Origin: GH45 sp046704385
GTDB lineage: Bacteria > Bacteroidota > Bacteroidia > Bacteroidales > SZUA-534
Length of the DNA: 64,000 bases
Direction: 5' to 3'
NCBI GenBank assembly: GCA_046704385.1
Contig: JBJKSB010000029.1
Location: forward strand, 22,035-86,034
Both the position numbers and the translations under genes were made by a program. Shown piece after piece: positions 54,101 through 62,961 of this stretch. Under the pieces are notes generated by a model. The model saw only the letters and a list, made by a program, of their open reading frames with translations, searched no databases and was not told the origin of the DNA. Each line of letters opens with the position of its first letter. Positions within the stretch are counted from its first letter, which is position 1.

Positions 54101-54795
54101 GAACAGAACAAAGAAAAGTATACGATGCTTACCGTAACGATTACAGAAAAAAGTTGCTGAATGAAGATGATGGAAATGATATTGAGCAAAATAAATTGTT
54201 GGTTTTAGAAGCGCTTACCCGACTGCGCCAAATTTGCGATTCCCCAGCTTTAATTAGCAAGAATAATGAAGGATATTCAAATGAATCGGTAAAAATAAAG
54301 GAAATAGTTACCCATGTTACTGAGAAAACAGCAAAACATAAAGTGCTGATATTCTCACAATTTGTTGAAATGCTTTCTTTGGTTAAAAACGAGCTTGCCA
54401 GGTTAAATATCCCATTTGAATATTTGGATGGAAAGTGTAGCACAAAAAAACGCGAACAATCAGTAAATAATTTCCAAAACAACGATAATTTGCGGGTTTT
54501 TCTTATTAGCTTAAAAGCTGGGGGAACAGGTTTAAACCTAACCGCCGCCGACTATGTTTATTTATTGGACCCCTGGTGGAATCCTGCTGTTGAGAACCAG
54601 GCCATTGACCGTTGTTACAGAATTGGTCAGGACAAAAAAGTTTTTGCCTACCGAATGATTTGTAAAGACACCATTGAAGAAAAAATACTTGACTTACAAA
54701 ACAAAAAGAAAAAAGTGGCTGGCGATATTATAAAGACAGATGAAAGCATTTTAAAATCACTTAATTATGATGATATAAAAAATCTTTTTTGTTAA
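51109..54795 (+). CDS. SWIM-domain SNF2/Rad54-type helicase
   Basis: This 1228-residue DNA-dependent ATPase starts with a SWIM zinc finger (Cys75, Cys77, Cys85, His87 in CSCPYDWGTICKH). It has a long middle region of about 600 residues, then a complete SNF2 motor: motif I DDMGLGKT near residue 795, motif II LDESQAIKN near 887, motif III LALTGTPIEN, motif V/VI SLKAGGTGLNLTAADYVYLL and QAIDRCYRIGQ. Bacterial members translocate on duplex DNA and are linked to transcription recycling or defence (for example RapA, DISARM- and Zorya-type neighbours), but none of those partners is adjacent. It follows the AlbA_2 gene by 200 bp and has a terminator at 54837. Confidence 0.93.
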   Translation: MVNKEYIDRFIDFYTDDKVKSRGKALYRSKKVYLTSQESASEFGIEKTISKFKVEGSRFYDVAITHAKNNVSTSCSCPYDWGTICKHTVAALLFLKDNNDISTAIPLPAGNEKPKIKKPKRKSNDPYFIADYKLITEDLANEHYGRKVINQIDYWNKPEITQTELSHRNITFVIHYAYCKYEVKIDFVGNGINILSDEWSNTGRLKASEAICLFLIAQTSTPNLFDIVFSEQLNELKAQMAARFGITDFEKFFEIKYNTTSGLYASQINQNIKLIPVNGDDIVFDFLNEDNKPEEFSITTIAKKEKRDLGFVVETSLVDDYEAPIIPIIAKSSKNGKKFSTHYEVYEPYLSDTYRINISSSAQKLLNYIDNYNTVGKESLYELIKNEEFVFINKRNYNRISKNNLLRVKVSNYDAVLVYKIIGDNEFITACQKIKINEAFYNIDNFSEEYSGEQALFKDNELFFVSNKKHRAALAEYPSEFKMAIDYKNDFFDKVISPLANQFEIDYSDGPFEYTSLELDFNKRQLYLSEHDEYIVFTPQVVYKNSEPIILSRVGNIVEKNNGSVNEYIRNNELEDDYINLIAGIHPNFESQKQNKIFYLHNEDFLKNKWFYEFFDKLSAYNIEVYGIKQLKNFKYSPFKGTMSTSISSGQDWFDIEVNVAFGDNTVSLVELKKAIIHKQKYIQLKDGSVGILPEEWMHKLEKYFRNARVNNEKLELSKLRFSIIDELFDEINDAKILNELAEKKQRISKFKEVKNTKVPAKVKATLRNYQKEGLNWLNFLDEMQWGGILADDMGLGKTLQVLTFIQHMVVKNKTPNLIVVPTTLIFNWKVEIEKFTPTLRAFYYYGNDREKDVTSFKKQNMVITTYGILLRDIEILKDFQFNYVILDESQAIKNPAARRYKAANLLKAKNRLALTGTPIENSTFDLFAQMNFVNPGVFGSINNFKENYSNPIDKEGDEIVASELQHIINPLILRRTKENVATELPAKTESVIYCEMGTEQRKVYDAYRNDYRKKLLNEDDGNDIEQNKLLVLEALTRLRQICDSPALISKNNEGYSNESVKIKEIVTHVTEKTAKHKVLIFSQFVEMLSLVKNELARLNIPFEYLDGKCSTKKREQSVNNFQNNDNLRVFLISLKAGGTGLNLTAADYVYLLDPWWNPAVENQAIDRCYRIGQDKKVFAYRMICKDTIEEKILDLQNKKKKVAGDIIKTDESILKSLNYDDIKNLFC

Positions 54796-54836
54796 GGATT
54801 TTGTCTCTGGTTTGTGACCTTTCATAAATATGGTTG

Positions 54837-54866
54837 ACAGAAAGTTTGGTTTATTCAACTTTCTGT
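54837..54866 (+). terminator. Rho-independent terminator after SNF2 helicase
   Basis: ACAGAAAGTT (54837-54846) and AACTTTCTGT (54857-54866) form a 10-bp stem with a 10-base loop, followed by an A/T-rich tract with several T runs. It lies 42 bp after the stop codon. Confidence 0.7.
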
Positions 54867-55030
54867 TAATAATTTAAATATTTTTTAACCTGTTTGTTGA
54901 ATTTTTAATTTTTGTAACGTGATCAAACCTGGCATGTATCAAGGTTAGTTGAATAGGTTCAATTGTTACATTTTGATGTTTTATTCATTTATAGCAAAGG
55001 TACAAACGTGTTTTTGTTGAAGCAAAGTCC

Positions 55031-55786
55031 TTATAAAATTTCAGCGGTCTTTTTACAAACCCAATTATTCACCACCGAAACCAAAATATACCAGATAATA
55101 ATCAATGGAATACCGGCCAGTTTAAAAAATACCAGTAGTAATAGGCAGCCGGCTAAAAAAATGTAACGCGTTTTGTTTTTTGAAGGGTTGAGGCTTTTAA
55201 ACTTAAGCGAAAACATGGGTAGTTCGGCAACCAGTAAAAGACTCATTATCAAAGATAAAACCAATAAAAACGGATAATTTGATATGATTCCTGAAAAAAC
55301 CGATTCCGGGTAAAACCGCAACACAAAAGGAAAGGATGCCCACAACATGGCGTTTGCCGGTGTGGCCAACCCGATAAACGATTCGCTTTGGCGGGTATCG
55401 ATATTAAATTTTGCCAAACGCAATCCAGAAAAGATGGTAATAATAAACGGAAAAAACAACAAAATAAGGGTAAAAGCTGAAGTATCTGTTAAATTCGAAT
55501 ATCCCGGAATATGCTGGCGAACCATCACGTGAACAATGACAGCAGGGGCCAGTCCAAAACTGATCATATCGGCCAGCGAGTCAAGTTCTTTGCCCATCGG
55601 TGAATAAGCCCCTAACAAGCGGGCGCTCATACCGTCAAAAAAATCGAATACGGCGGCAGCCAGTATCAGCAACCCGGCAATAACCAGGTTCCCTTCAAAT
55701 GCAAAAACTACCGAAAGGCAACCCGAAAGCACATTGAATGAAGTAATGGTGTTGGGTACAAAAGCAAAGAATTTGTTTTTAGCCAT
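55031..55786 (-). CDS. pssA: CDP-diacylglycerol-serine O-phosphatidyltransferase
   Basis: This 251-residue membrane enzyme joins serine to CDP-diacylglycerol to make phosphatidylserine, the precursor of phosphatidylethanolamine. The CDP-alcohol phosphotransferase motif is complete: Asp48, Asp51-Gly52, Ala55-Arg56, Gly65, Asp69 and Asp73. About seven hydrophobic segments follow the start KFFAFVPNTITSFNVLSG. The ATG at 55786 is used because the 32 codons upstream to 55882 show no family similarity. No phosphatidylserine decarboxylase gene is adjacent. It diverges from the PorV2 gene. Confidence 0.93.
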   Translation of the reverse strand: MAKNKFFAFVPNTITSFNVLSGCLSVVFAFEGNLVIAGLLILAAAVFDFFDGMSARLLGAYSPMGKELDSLADMISFGLAPAVIVHVMVRQHIPGYSNLTDTSAFTLILLFFPFIITIFSGLRLAKFNIDTRQSESFIGLATPANAMLWASFPFVLRFYPESVFSGIISNYPFLLVLSLIMSLLLVAELPMFSLKFKSLNPSKNKTRYIFLAGCLLLLVFFKLAGIPLIIIWYILVSVVNNWVCKKTAEIL

Positions 55787-55956
55787 CTTATTATCAATAA
55801 TAATTTTAACGCAACAAATGTAAAAATAAAGCTGGATGTAAAATCCATTTTGATCAATTAAAAAACAACAACTCTTGTCCAATAAACAGTTTTTATTGAT
55901 AAAAAGCTATACCAAATTGAGGTTCATTTTATACTTTTACCATTAAAAGAACTTTT

Positions 55957-57051
55957 GTGAAAATCAGCTTTTTGTCAATTGCATTCATTATGGTCATTTG
56001 TGTTCAAACAGAAACGGTTGCACAGGTGGCCCCCAAATACACTAACGAATTTTTGGCCATAGGAGTTGGTGCCCGGGCATTTGGAATGTCAAATTCAGCA
56101 GTAGCCTCGGCCCGGGATATTACCGCTGCTTATTGGAATCCGGCCGCTTTATTAAGTCTTGAGGATAATCTGAATATCGGCATTATGCATTCGGAGTATT
56201 TTGCTGGATTGGCCCAATATGATTTTGGTGCCCTGGGATTTAAAATAGATGACCAGTCAAATTTTGCGGTTTCACTGATCCGCTTTGGCGTTGACAACAT
56301 TCCCAATACTTTGGAGCTAATTGATTCCGACGGCCGGTTGCGATTCGACCGCATAAAAGCTTTTTCAGTAGCCGATTATGCGGTTACTTTTTCGTATGCC
56401 CGGGAATTGCCGGTTGAAGGATTATCAGTGGGGGGAAATGCAAAAATTATCAGGCGTGTAGGTGGCGATTTTGCCCGGGCCTGGGGTTTTGGTATCGACC
56501 TGGGAGGAAGGTATATTATGGGAAACTGGACTTTTGCCCTGATGGCTCGTGACATTACAACGACATACAATTCCTGGACTTTTAATACGAAAAGTCTTAA
56601 AGATGTTTTTATCATGACCGGCAATGAAATACCTGAAAACTCCACTGAAATTACGCTTCCAGAATTTATTCCGGCCGTTTCATATACCTATGCTTTTAAC
56701 GATAAATTCGAAATTCTGGGTGAAGTGGATATGGACATTTCAACCGATGGGAAACGAAATGTTTTAATCAAAGGCGATCCTTTTAGTATCGATCCTCACC
56801 TGGGAATTGAATGCAATTATAAAAAACTGGTTTATCTGAGGGCCGGAATCGGAAACATTCAAAATGAATTTGGGATTGACGGGAAAAAGTTCACCACTGT
56901 TCAGCCCAATATCGGGTTAGGCATAAAATATAAAAAACTGACCCTTGATTATGCCCTTACGGATATTGGAAATGTTTCTGTGGCCGGTTATTCACATGTG
57001 TTTAGCCTGAATTACTCAATCAATAAAATTAATATGGAACCAATAAAATAG
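55957..57051 (+). CDS. porV2: PorV/PorQ-family T9SS outer-membrane protein, PorV2-like
   Basis: This 364-residue protein begins with GTG at 55957 and a signal peptide ending TETVAQ. It has the FadL-like start of PorV/LptO proteins (TNEFLAIGVGARAFGMSNSAVAS, DITAAYWNPAAL) and continues as a 14-strand-type barrel. In the T9SS, PorV-type barrels pass cargo to the sortase PorU for attachment at the cell surface. The PorU2-type gene follows after 2 bp, so this is a PorV2-PorU2 pair and not the canonical porUV, whose sortase is much shorter. The assignment of the 2-type names relies on recalled annotation practice. Confidence 0.82.
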   Translation: MKISFLSIAFIMVICVQTETVAQVAPKYTNEFLAIGVGARAFGMSNSAVASARDITAAYWNPAALLSLEDNLNIGIMHSEYFAGLAQYDFGALGFKIDDQSNFAVSLIRFGVDNIPNTLELIDSDGRLRFDRIKAFSVADYAVTFSYARELPVEGLSVGGNAKIIRRVGGDFARAWGFGIDLGGRYIMGNWTFALMARDITTTYNSWTFNTKSLKDVFIMTGNEIPENSTEITLPEFIPAVSYTYAFNDKFEILGEVDMDISTDGKRNVLIKGDPFSIDPHLGIECNYKKLVYLRAGIGNIQNEFGIDGKKFTTVQPNIGLGIKYKKLTLDYALTDIGNVSVAGYSHVFSLNYSINKINMEPIK

Positions 57052-57053
57052 CT

Positions 57054-60000
57054 ATGAAGTCCATTATTAAATACCTGTTGTTAAGTTTACTAATCCCTTT
57101 GGAACTGGCTTCACAAAACATTGGCAACGAGTGGATTAACCTGAACCAAAGCTACTTTCGCTTAAGTATTCCGAAAACAGGAATTTATAAAGTAACCCGG
57201 CAGCAATTACTAGATGCGGGGGTTCCCCTAAGTAGTAATGATTTCAGCCCACAGAAAATTCAGTTGTTTTTAAAAGGTAACGAGATTCCCTGTTACATTA
57301 AAGAAGGAAGTCCCGGACAAATCGATTATATATTGTTTTATGCTGAAAAAAATGATGGTGAATTCGACCTTGATATGTATGATAACCCGGACAACCAGAC
57401 CAATCCAAATTATAGCCTGATAAACGACACGGCTTCGGTATTTCTGACAGCAAACGATAATATTAATAATTTACGATATACACTTGAAAGTGACGTAAAT
57501 TTTCAGGGTTACACCCCGGAAAATTATTGCATGTCAACAGTTTGCGGCGAATACACCAACACCTACTATCCGGGTGTAGAGGATTGCGAATATGTTCGGG
57601 CAGAAGGCTGGTTTGATAATGTGGTGCTTGATTTGGGAAAAACCATTACCAAAACAATAGCAACTCCTGATTTTAAAAATGTTAACCAAACCACCACGTA
57701 TAATATTGCTTATATTTCATTCTCGAAAGATTTCCATCCTCACCATATAAACACCACCGGGCCTGGTTTTGTGCATGATACCATTTTTGGAGGATACCAG
57801 TCCATACATATAACTAAGAACGTACAGCCGGCCAATCTGGATGCAGAAACTACAATTACATTATCCAACATTAATGACCAAAATAATACGGCAACCAGTA
57901 AAATAGCGATGTCGTACATTCAAATAAAATATCCACGGGGGTTTAATGCCAATTGTGACAAAAAGTTTAATTTTTTATTGCCGCCTTCAATTGACAAAAA
58001 GCAATACGTTGAAATTGAAGGTTTTACTTGTGAAGGAAATCCGGTTCTGTTCGATATCACAAATTCCAAAATAATACCGGTTGTTAATGATAATAATACC
58101 CTAAAAACCTTGATCCCGGCATCATCAAATGAGAAAAACCTGTTTTTAATCGATGAAAACTACTATAATTCTCCGACAAGCATAACCCAATCTAATTTTG
58201 TCAATCATGCTTCAAAAGACAATGATTATATTATAATTACAAACCGTAAACTCTGGGAATCTGCTAAGGCCTACGCCGCTTACCGAAATGCTTACCTGGT
58301 TGATGTGGATGAATTATACAACCAGTTTGGTTATGGGATTCAAAAACACCCCATGGCTATCCGAAATTTTATGCACTATGTTTTCAACAACTGGCAAAGG
58401 CCACCTAGCTATCTTTTATTGTTGGGAAAATCGGTGCAAGCTATTGATACAAGAACAAATCCGGCGGTATATTCGAATTGCCTGGTTCCCACCATGGGAC
58501 AGTTTGGCAGCGACGATTTGTTAAGCACCCGGATTATCGGGAATGGATATGCTCCGGCCCTTGCTACCGGAAGAATAGCAGCACAAAACAACAACGAGGT
58601 TGACATCTATTTAAACAAATTGCAGGAATTTGAACAAAATAAGGCAGACGAATGGATGAAAAGAGCCATTCATTTTGGAGGAGGAAGTACTGCCGGTGAA
58701 CAACAAGACTTTAAGCGCTACCTTGCAAACTACGAGGCAATATTTGAAGATACGCTGTTTGGTGGTTCGGTAACAACTTTTTTAAAAACCACCTCAGGTC
58801 TCGAAGAAAAAGAAACAAGCAGAGCCGACAGTGTTCAAAATCTTATAAATAGCGGAATAAGCCTGATTACTTTTTTTGGACACGGAAGCGTAACCCTGGG
58901 TTACGAAGGATATATTGATGAACCTTCAGCTTTTAAAAATGGTGGAAAATACCCATTTATCCTGGCCAATTCATGTTATTCGGGTAATATTCACCTCAAT
59001 GGCAAAGCAAGCAAAAGTGAAGATTGGATACTCATAAAAGATAAAGGTGCCATTGGTTTCTTGGCCATGGTTGGCCATGGTGAACCCATTAAACTCGATT
59101 ATTTTTCGGATCGATTTTATAAAAACCTTTCAAGTCTCGATTACGGAGAAAGCTTGGGAAAAAATATTGTTGAAACCAAACAATGGGTGGAAGAAAACAA
59201 ATTTGATGTAAAATCAACCCTTCAGGAGTTTACTTTACATGGAGACCCGGCCATCGTTTTAAATAGTTTTTCGTTTCCCGATTTAAAAGTAAACCAATCA
59301 GAGATTTCTTTTATTCCGGCCAATATTACTACTCAAATCGATTCGTTTTATATGGTAATTACAGCAACAAACCAGGCCAAAACAACCAATAGCAGTTTTG
59401 TGGTGGAAATTAAACGAAAGTTTCAAAACGATTCAACTACAAGTTATTCCTATAAACTTCAAGGATTAAAATATAAAAAAGCATATAAATTAAAACTTCC
59501 GGTAGATAAGATTAATGGCTTAGGAAACAATATGTTTACAGTTTTGATTGATGCAAATAATGATGTTGAAGAACTGGATGAAATCAATAATACAACGACT
59601 ATTAATACTTTTATTGCAGCGGCGGATGTTGTGCCTGTTTTGCCCTATAAGTACGGATTAAAAAAACTCGACGATTTTGTTTTAAAAGGTTCTTCTATTG
59701 ATGCTTTTGCAGGGGAACAAACATCCGTATTTCAAATAGACACTTCCTACCTGTTTAACAGCCCGTTTTTAATATCCGAAAACATTCAACATACCGGAGG
59801 AATAATTCAATGGATGCCGGATATTGATTATAAATTAGGTGAAACCTATTTCTGGAGGGTGGCAAAGAACGATGACAACAAAAACTGGATGCAATCCTCC
59901 TTTGGGATTGACATGGTGAAAACCGGGTGGCGACAAGCTGATTACGGGCAACTTCGGGACAACGAATTAAGCTTTTTAAACAAGAGTGATAAAAATCGAA

Positions 60001-61940
60001 GCTTTGATTTTGAGGATGCTCAAAAAACGATTGTTTGTAAAAATATCGGGTCCCCACAAATTACCAACGAATATACCAGCATTTATTTTGATATCGACGG
60101 AATAACCGGAGTATCATCGTGTGGTGCAATTGGTGCAATGATTGTGGTGGTGATTGATTCAACCACATTATTGCCTTGGCCTTCAAATAAGTTCCCGATT
60201 GGCGAAGTAGGCCACAATAATGACCCATGGTGTAGCGGAAAAGGACAAGAGAACTATTTTATTTTCTACAGCACGACAGAAAACATGCAAAAACTGGCTG
60301 AATTTATTGGCAATAAGGTTCCCGATGGTGACTATATTTTGATTTATTCATTTATGAACGGTAATTTTCAGAATTATAATACCTACACAACGGATGTTTT
60401 CAAATCTTTGGGAGCATATCAAATAGAGGGCACCAACAACAATATCCCTTATATTTTCTTTACAAAAAAGGGTGACTTATCTACGGCAGAGGAAGTAATA
60501 GGCAACACAACAACCGCCAGGATTGAATTTTCCAGGAACCTGAAGTATAAATTTGCTTATGGTTTGATGAATTCCCCCACAATTGGTCCGGCACTTTCCT
60601 GGAAACAGGTAAACTGGAAATCACATAAAGAGGAAGACAATCCAAACGAAGTTGCATTTTTAAGAGTTTATGGTATTAATAATACCGGGAAGGACACTTT
60701 AATTGCAGATTCTATAATAGATGAAAGTTATAACCTTTTTAATATCAGCACACAACAATATCCTTACTTAAAATTGCAGTTTTATACCAGTGATGCTACC
60801 TACAGAACTCCTTCAATTTTAGATTCATGGGAGGTTGTTTACCAGCCTGTTACAGACATTGCTATAAATCCCCAAAAAGAATTGGAATTTTACAACGATA
60901 CCTTGCAGCAAGGCGAAAAGGGCAAAGTATCCATTGCCATTGAAAATATTGGTAAAAACGACGCTGACAGCACTCATGTTGCTTATTGGCTACAGAATGA
61001 TAAAAATGAGAACATTCCCATTTGGGAACACAACCTGGCTCCGTTGAAACCGGGTCAAAGCGTAGTTGATACCTTATCTTTTTCAACGTTGTCGAAACAA
61101 GGGGAACATAGTTTTTGGATGGAAGTAAATCCTCAAAGCCATGATTCTCAGGGTATTGGTTACAGAGAGCAATACTATTTTAACAACCTGGCCTATAAAC
61201 GTTTTTACATTCAACCCGATTCAACAAATCCTGTGCTTGATGTAACTTTTAACGGGCAACATATAATGGATGGTGATCTGGTTTCAGCGCAACCCGAAAT
61301 TGTAATTCAATTAAGCGACGAAAACCGATATATACCATTGAATGACACCTCGCTGTTTTCCGTATATATTAAATCGCATCAAACAGGGATTGAAAATAAA
61401 ATTGCAATAGGGAGTAATCCCAATGTTGAATTTATTCCGGCGAAGTTGCCTGAAAATAAAGCTAAAATACTTTATAACCCCAGGTTTAGTAATGATGGAG
61501 TATATGAACTAAGAGTTCAGGCAAGGGATATAAACGGTAATGAATCAGGAATATATGATTATAATATTTCATTTCAAATAATCAATGAAAGTACTATTAC
61601 GAATGTTTTTAATTATCCTAATCCTTTCAGCACATCTACGCGGTTTGTTTTTGAACTTACCGGATCAGAAGTGCCCGATCAGATGCAGATAGAAATTATT
61701 ACCGTAACCGGCAGAATTGTAAAGGTTATTTATTTGGAGGATTTAGAACCCTTGCATATTGGTAAAAATGTCACACAATATTTCTGGGACGGCACCGACA
61801 TGTACGGCGATCCTCTGGCAAACGGCGTTTATTTTTACAAGGTGGATGCCCGGTTGAATGGTAAAAAGATAAAAGTACGCGATAACGGGACCAATCAGTA
61901 TTTCAAAAACGGATTTGGTAAAATGTACCTGATGCGCTGA
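57054..61940 (+). CDS. porU2: C25-family (gingipain-like) peptidase, putative T9SS sortase PorU2
   Basis: This 1628-residue protein has a signal peptide (LLIPLELASQN). A peptidase C25 domain at about residues 390-760 carries catalytic His610 in ITFFGHGSVTLG and Cys641 in ILANSCYSGN. CARDB/Ig-like regions follow, and a C-terminal FlgD-like T9SS sorting segment (NYPNPFSTSTRF, then WDGTDMYGDPLANGVYFYKV). PorU proteins cleave the C-terminal signal of exported proteins and attach them to lipopolysaccharide. This one is longer than canonical PorU and matches the PorU2 size. The 2-bp gap from PorV2 implies a joint role. It may serve a subset of cargo. Confidence 0.85.
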   Translation: MKSIIKYLLLSLLIPLELASQNIGNEWINLNQSYFRLSIPKTGIYKVTRQQLLDAGVPLSSNDFSPQKIQLFLKGNEIPCYIKEGSPGQIDYILFYAEKNDGEFDLDMYDNPDNQTNPNYSLINDTASVFLTANDNINNLRYTLESDVNFQGYTPENYCMSTVCGEYTNTYYPGVEDCEYVRAEGWFDNVVLDLGKTITKTIATPDFKNVNQTTTYNIAYISFSKDFHPHHINTTGPGFVHDTIFGGYQSIHITKNVQPANLDAETTITLSNINDQNNTATSKIAMSYIQIKYPRGFNANCDKKFNFLLPPSIDKKQYVEIEGFTCEGNPVLFDITNSKIIPVVNDNNTLKTLIPASSNEKNLFLIDENYYNSPTSITQSNFVNHASKDNDYIIITNRKLWESAKAYAAYRNAYLVDVDELYNQFGYGIQKHPMAIRNFMHYVFNNWQRPPSYLLLLGKSVQAIDTRTNPAVYSNCLVPTMGQFGSDDLLSTRIIGNGYAPALATGRIAAQNNNEVDIYLNKLQEFEQNKADEWMKRAIHFGGGSTAGEQQDFKRYLANYEAIFEDTLFGGSVTTFLKTTSGLEEKETSRADSVQNLINSGISLITFFGHGSVTLGYEGYIDEPSAFKNGGKYPFILANSCYSGNIHLNGKASKSEDWILIKDKGAIGFLAMVGHGEPIKLDYFSDRFYKNLSSLDYGESLGKNIVETKQWVEENKFDVKSTLQEFTLHGDPAIVLNSFSFPDLKVNQSEISFIPANITTQIDSFYMVITATNQAKTTNSSFVVEIKRKFQNDSTTSYSYKLQGLKYKKAYKLKLPVDKINGLGNNMFTVLIDANNDVEELDEINNTTTINTFIAAADVVPVLPYKYGLKKLDDFVLKGSSIDAFAGEQTSVFQIDTSYLFNSPFLISENIQHTGGIIQWMPDIDYKLGETYFWRVAKNDDNKNWMQSSFGIDMVKTGWRQADYGQLRDNELSFLNKSDKNRSFDFEDAQKTIVCKNIGSPQITNEYTSIYFDIDGITGVSSCGAIGAMIVVVIDSTTLLPWPSNKFPIGEVGHNNDPWCSGKGQENYFIFYSTTENMQKLAEFIGNKVPDGDYILIYSFMNGNFQNYNTYTTDVFKSLGAYQIEGTNNNIPYIFFTKKGDLSTAEEVIGNTTTARIEFSRNLKYKFAYGLMNSPTIGPALSWKQVNWKSHKEEDNPNEVAFLRVYGINNTGKDTLIADSIIDESYNLFNISTQQYPYLKLQFYTSDATYRTPSILDSWEVVYQPVTDIAINPQKELEFYNDTLQQGEKGKVSIAIENIGKNDADSTHVAYWLQNDKNENIPIWEHNLAPLKPGQSVVDTLSFSTLSKQGEHSFWMEVNPQSHDSQGIGYREQYYFNNLAYKRFYIQPDSTNPVLDVTFNGQHIMDGDLVSAQPEIVIQLSDENRYIPLNDTSLFSVYIKSHQTGIENKIAIGSNPNVEFIPAKLPENKAKILYNPRFSNDGVYELRVQARDINGNESGIYDYNISFQIINESTITNVFNYPNPFSTSTRFVFELTGSEVPDQMQIEIITVTGRIVKVIYLEDLEPLHIGKNVTQYFWDGTDMYGDPLANGVYFYKVDARLNGKKIKVRDNGTNQYFKNGFGKMYLMR

Positions 61941-62042
61941 TGTAAATGTTTGCCGCACCTCAAATTTTATTGTTTTAAAAAGGAAAATTGAAGGTAGAAA
62001 TTGATTAAATTGCATAGAGGAATCATAAAATTATAAAAACAG

Positions 62043-62219
62043 ATGGATACAAAAGATTTGGTATTAAAAACCATGAAAGAAAAAGGAACTGCCATGAAAG
62101 CAACCGAAATTGCTCAGGTCGCAGGTTTAGATAAAAAAGAAGTTGATAAAGCTATGAAAGCACTTAAAGCCGATCAAAGCATTTTTTCGCCTAAAGTTTG
62201 TTACTGGCAGGCAAAATAA
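62043..62219 (+). CDS. 58-residue winged-helix protein
   Basis: This short frame encodes MDTKDLVLKTMKEKGTAMKA, then a helix-turn-helix-like TEIAQVAGLDKKEVDKAMKAL and the ending FSPKVCYWQAK. The pattern (helix, AEIA-type turn, recognition helix, small wing with a conserved Cys-Tyr-Trp) matches a family of tiny winged-helix proteins in Bacteroidota and archaea. There is no membrane segment. It lies between PorU2 and a beta-barrel gene and may be transcribed with either. DNA or RNA binding is likely but the target is unknown. Confidence 0.7.
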   Translation: MDTKDLVLKTMKEKGTAMKATEIAQVAGLDKKEVDKAMKALKADQSIFSPKVCYWQAK

Positions 62220-62247
62220 AGGTCAAACCCTATTACAACGCCACGCT

Positions 62248-62961
62248 ATGAAAAAGATTATTATTCTGCTTATTATAATTATTCCATTAGTAACGTACTC
62301 CCAAAAAAGTCACTTGGGTTTGAATATGGGCCCAACGTTTCCGTTGAAGACTTATGCCTTGGCGGATGTTTACGAATCTGACGGATATGCAAATCCGGGT
62401 TTCAATCTTTCCTTTGAAGGAAATTATGTGCCTACCTGGTATTTTGGGATTGGCGGGGAAATTACATTTAGTACAAATTATCCTGATCAGGACTCCATGA
62501 TGAATGCATTATTAAAAGAAATTGAAACAAATAGTCAAATTCAAACCATTCCTGATTATGCAAAAATCAATTATTCGGTTGATAACTGGAGTTATGTGAA
62601 TATTTTAGTCGGCCCAACCTTTTCCTATCCTGCAGGTGTCCTTCAAATCAATCTTAAGGCACTTGTCGGATTAAGTGTCATTATGCCACCGAATCAATAT
62701 CTTGAAATTAGTTACGATAAAGTGGGAATCACCTCATCTGCCGGAGGTCAAAATGCGCGATTTTGTTACAATTTGGGCACCGACATCATTGTAAAACTTA
62801 ATAGAAATTATAGTCTGATAATGGGGGCAGAATATTTTCATACAAAAACCAGCTATGATGTTGAGGTCGTACTAAATAATGATACTCCATTGCCTTCCAT
62901 TCCCCGTGAAATTAATATAGATGCCCTGCATACCACCCTGGGGCTGGCGATGCTTTTCTAG
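62248..62961 (+). CDS. Outer-membrane beta-barrel protein
   Basis: This 237-residue protein has a signal peptide (IIPLVTYSQ) and amphipathic beta-strands ending in LGLAMLF, with the terminal Phe typical of outer-membrane barrels. LGLNMGPTFPL at the mature start and WYFGIGGEITFS are common in the outer membrane beta-barrel (OMP_b-brl) group. Ligand or function is unknown. Its stop codon interlocks with that of the convergent gene at CTAG (62958-62961). Confidence 0.7.
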   Translation: MKKIIILLIIIIPLVTYSQKSHLGLNMGPTFPLKTYALADVYESDGYANPGFNLSFEGNYVPTWYFGIGGEITFSTNYPDQDSMMNALLKEIETNSQIQTIPDYAKINYSVDNWSYVNILVGPTFSYPAGVLQINLKALVGLSVIMPPNQYLEISYDKVGITSSAGGQNARFCYNLGTDIIVKLNRNYSLIMGAEYFHTKTSYDVEVVLNNDTPLPSIPREINIDALHTTLGLAMLF

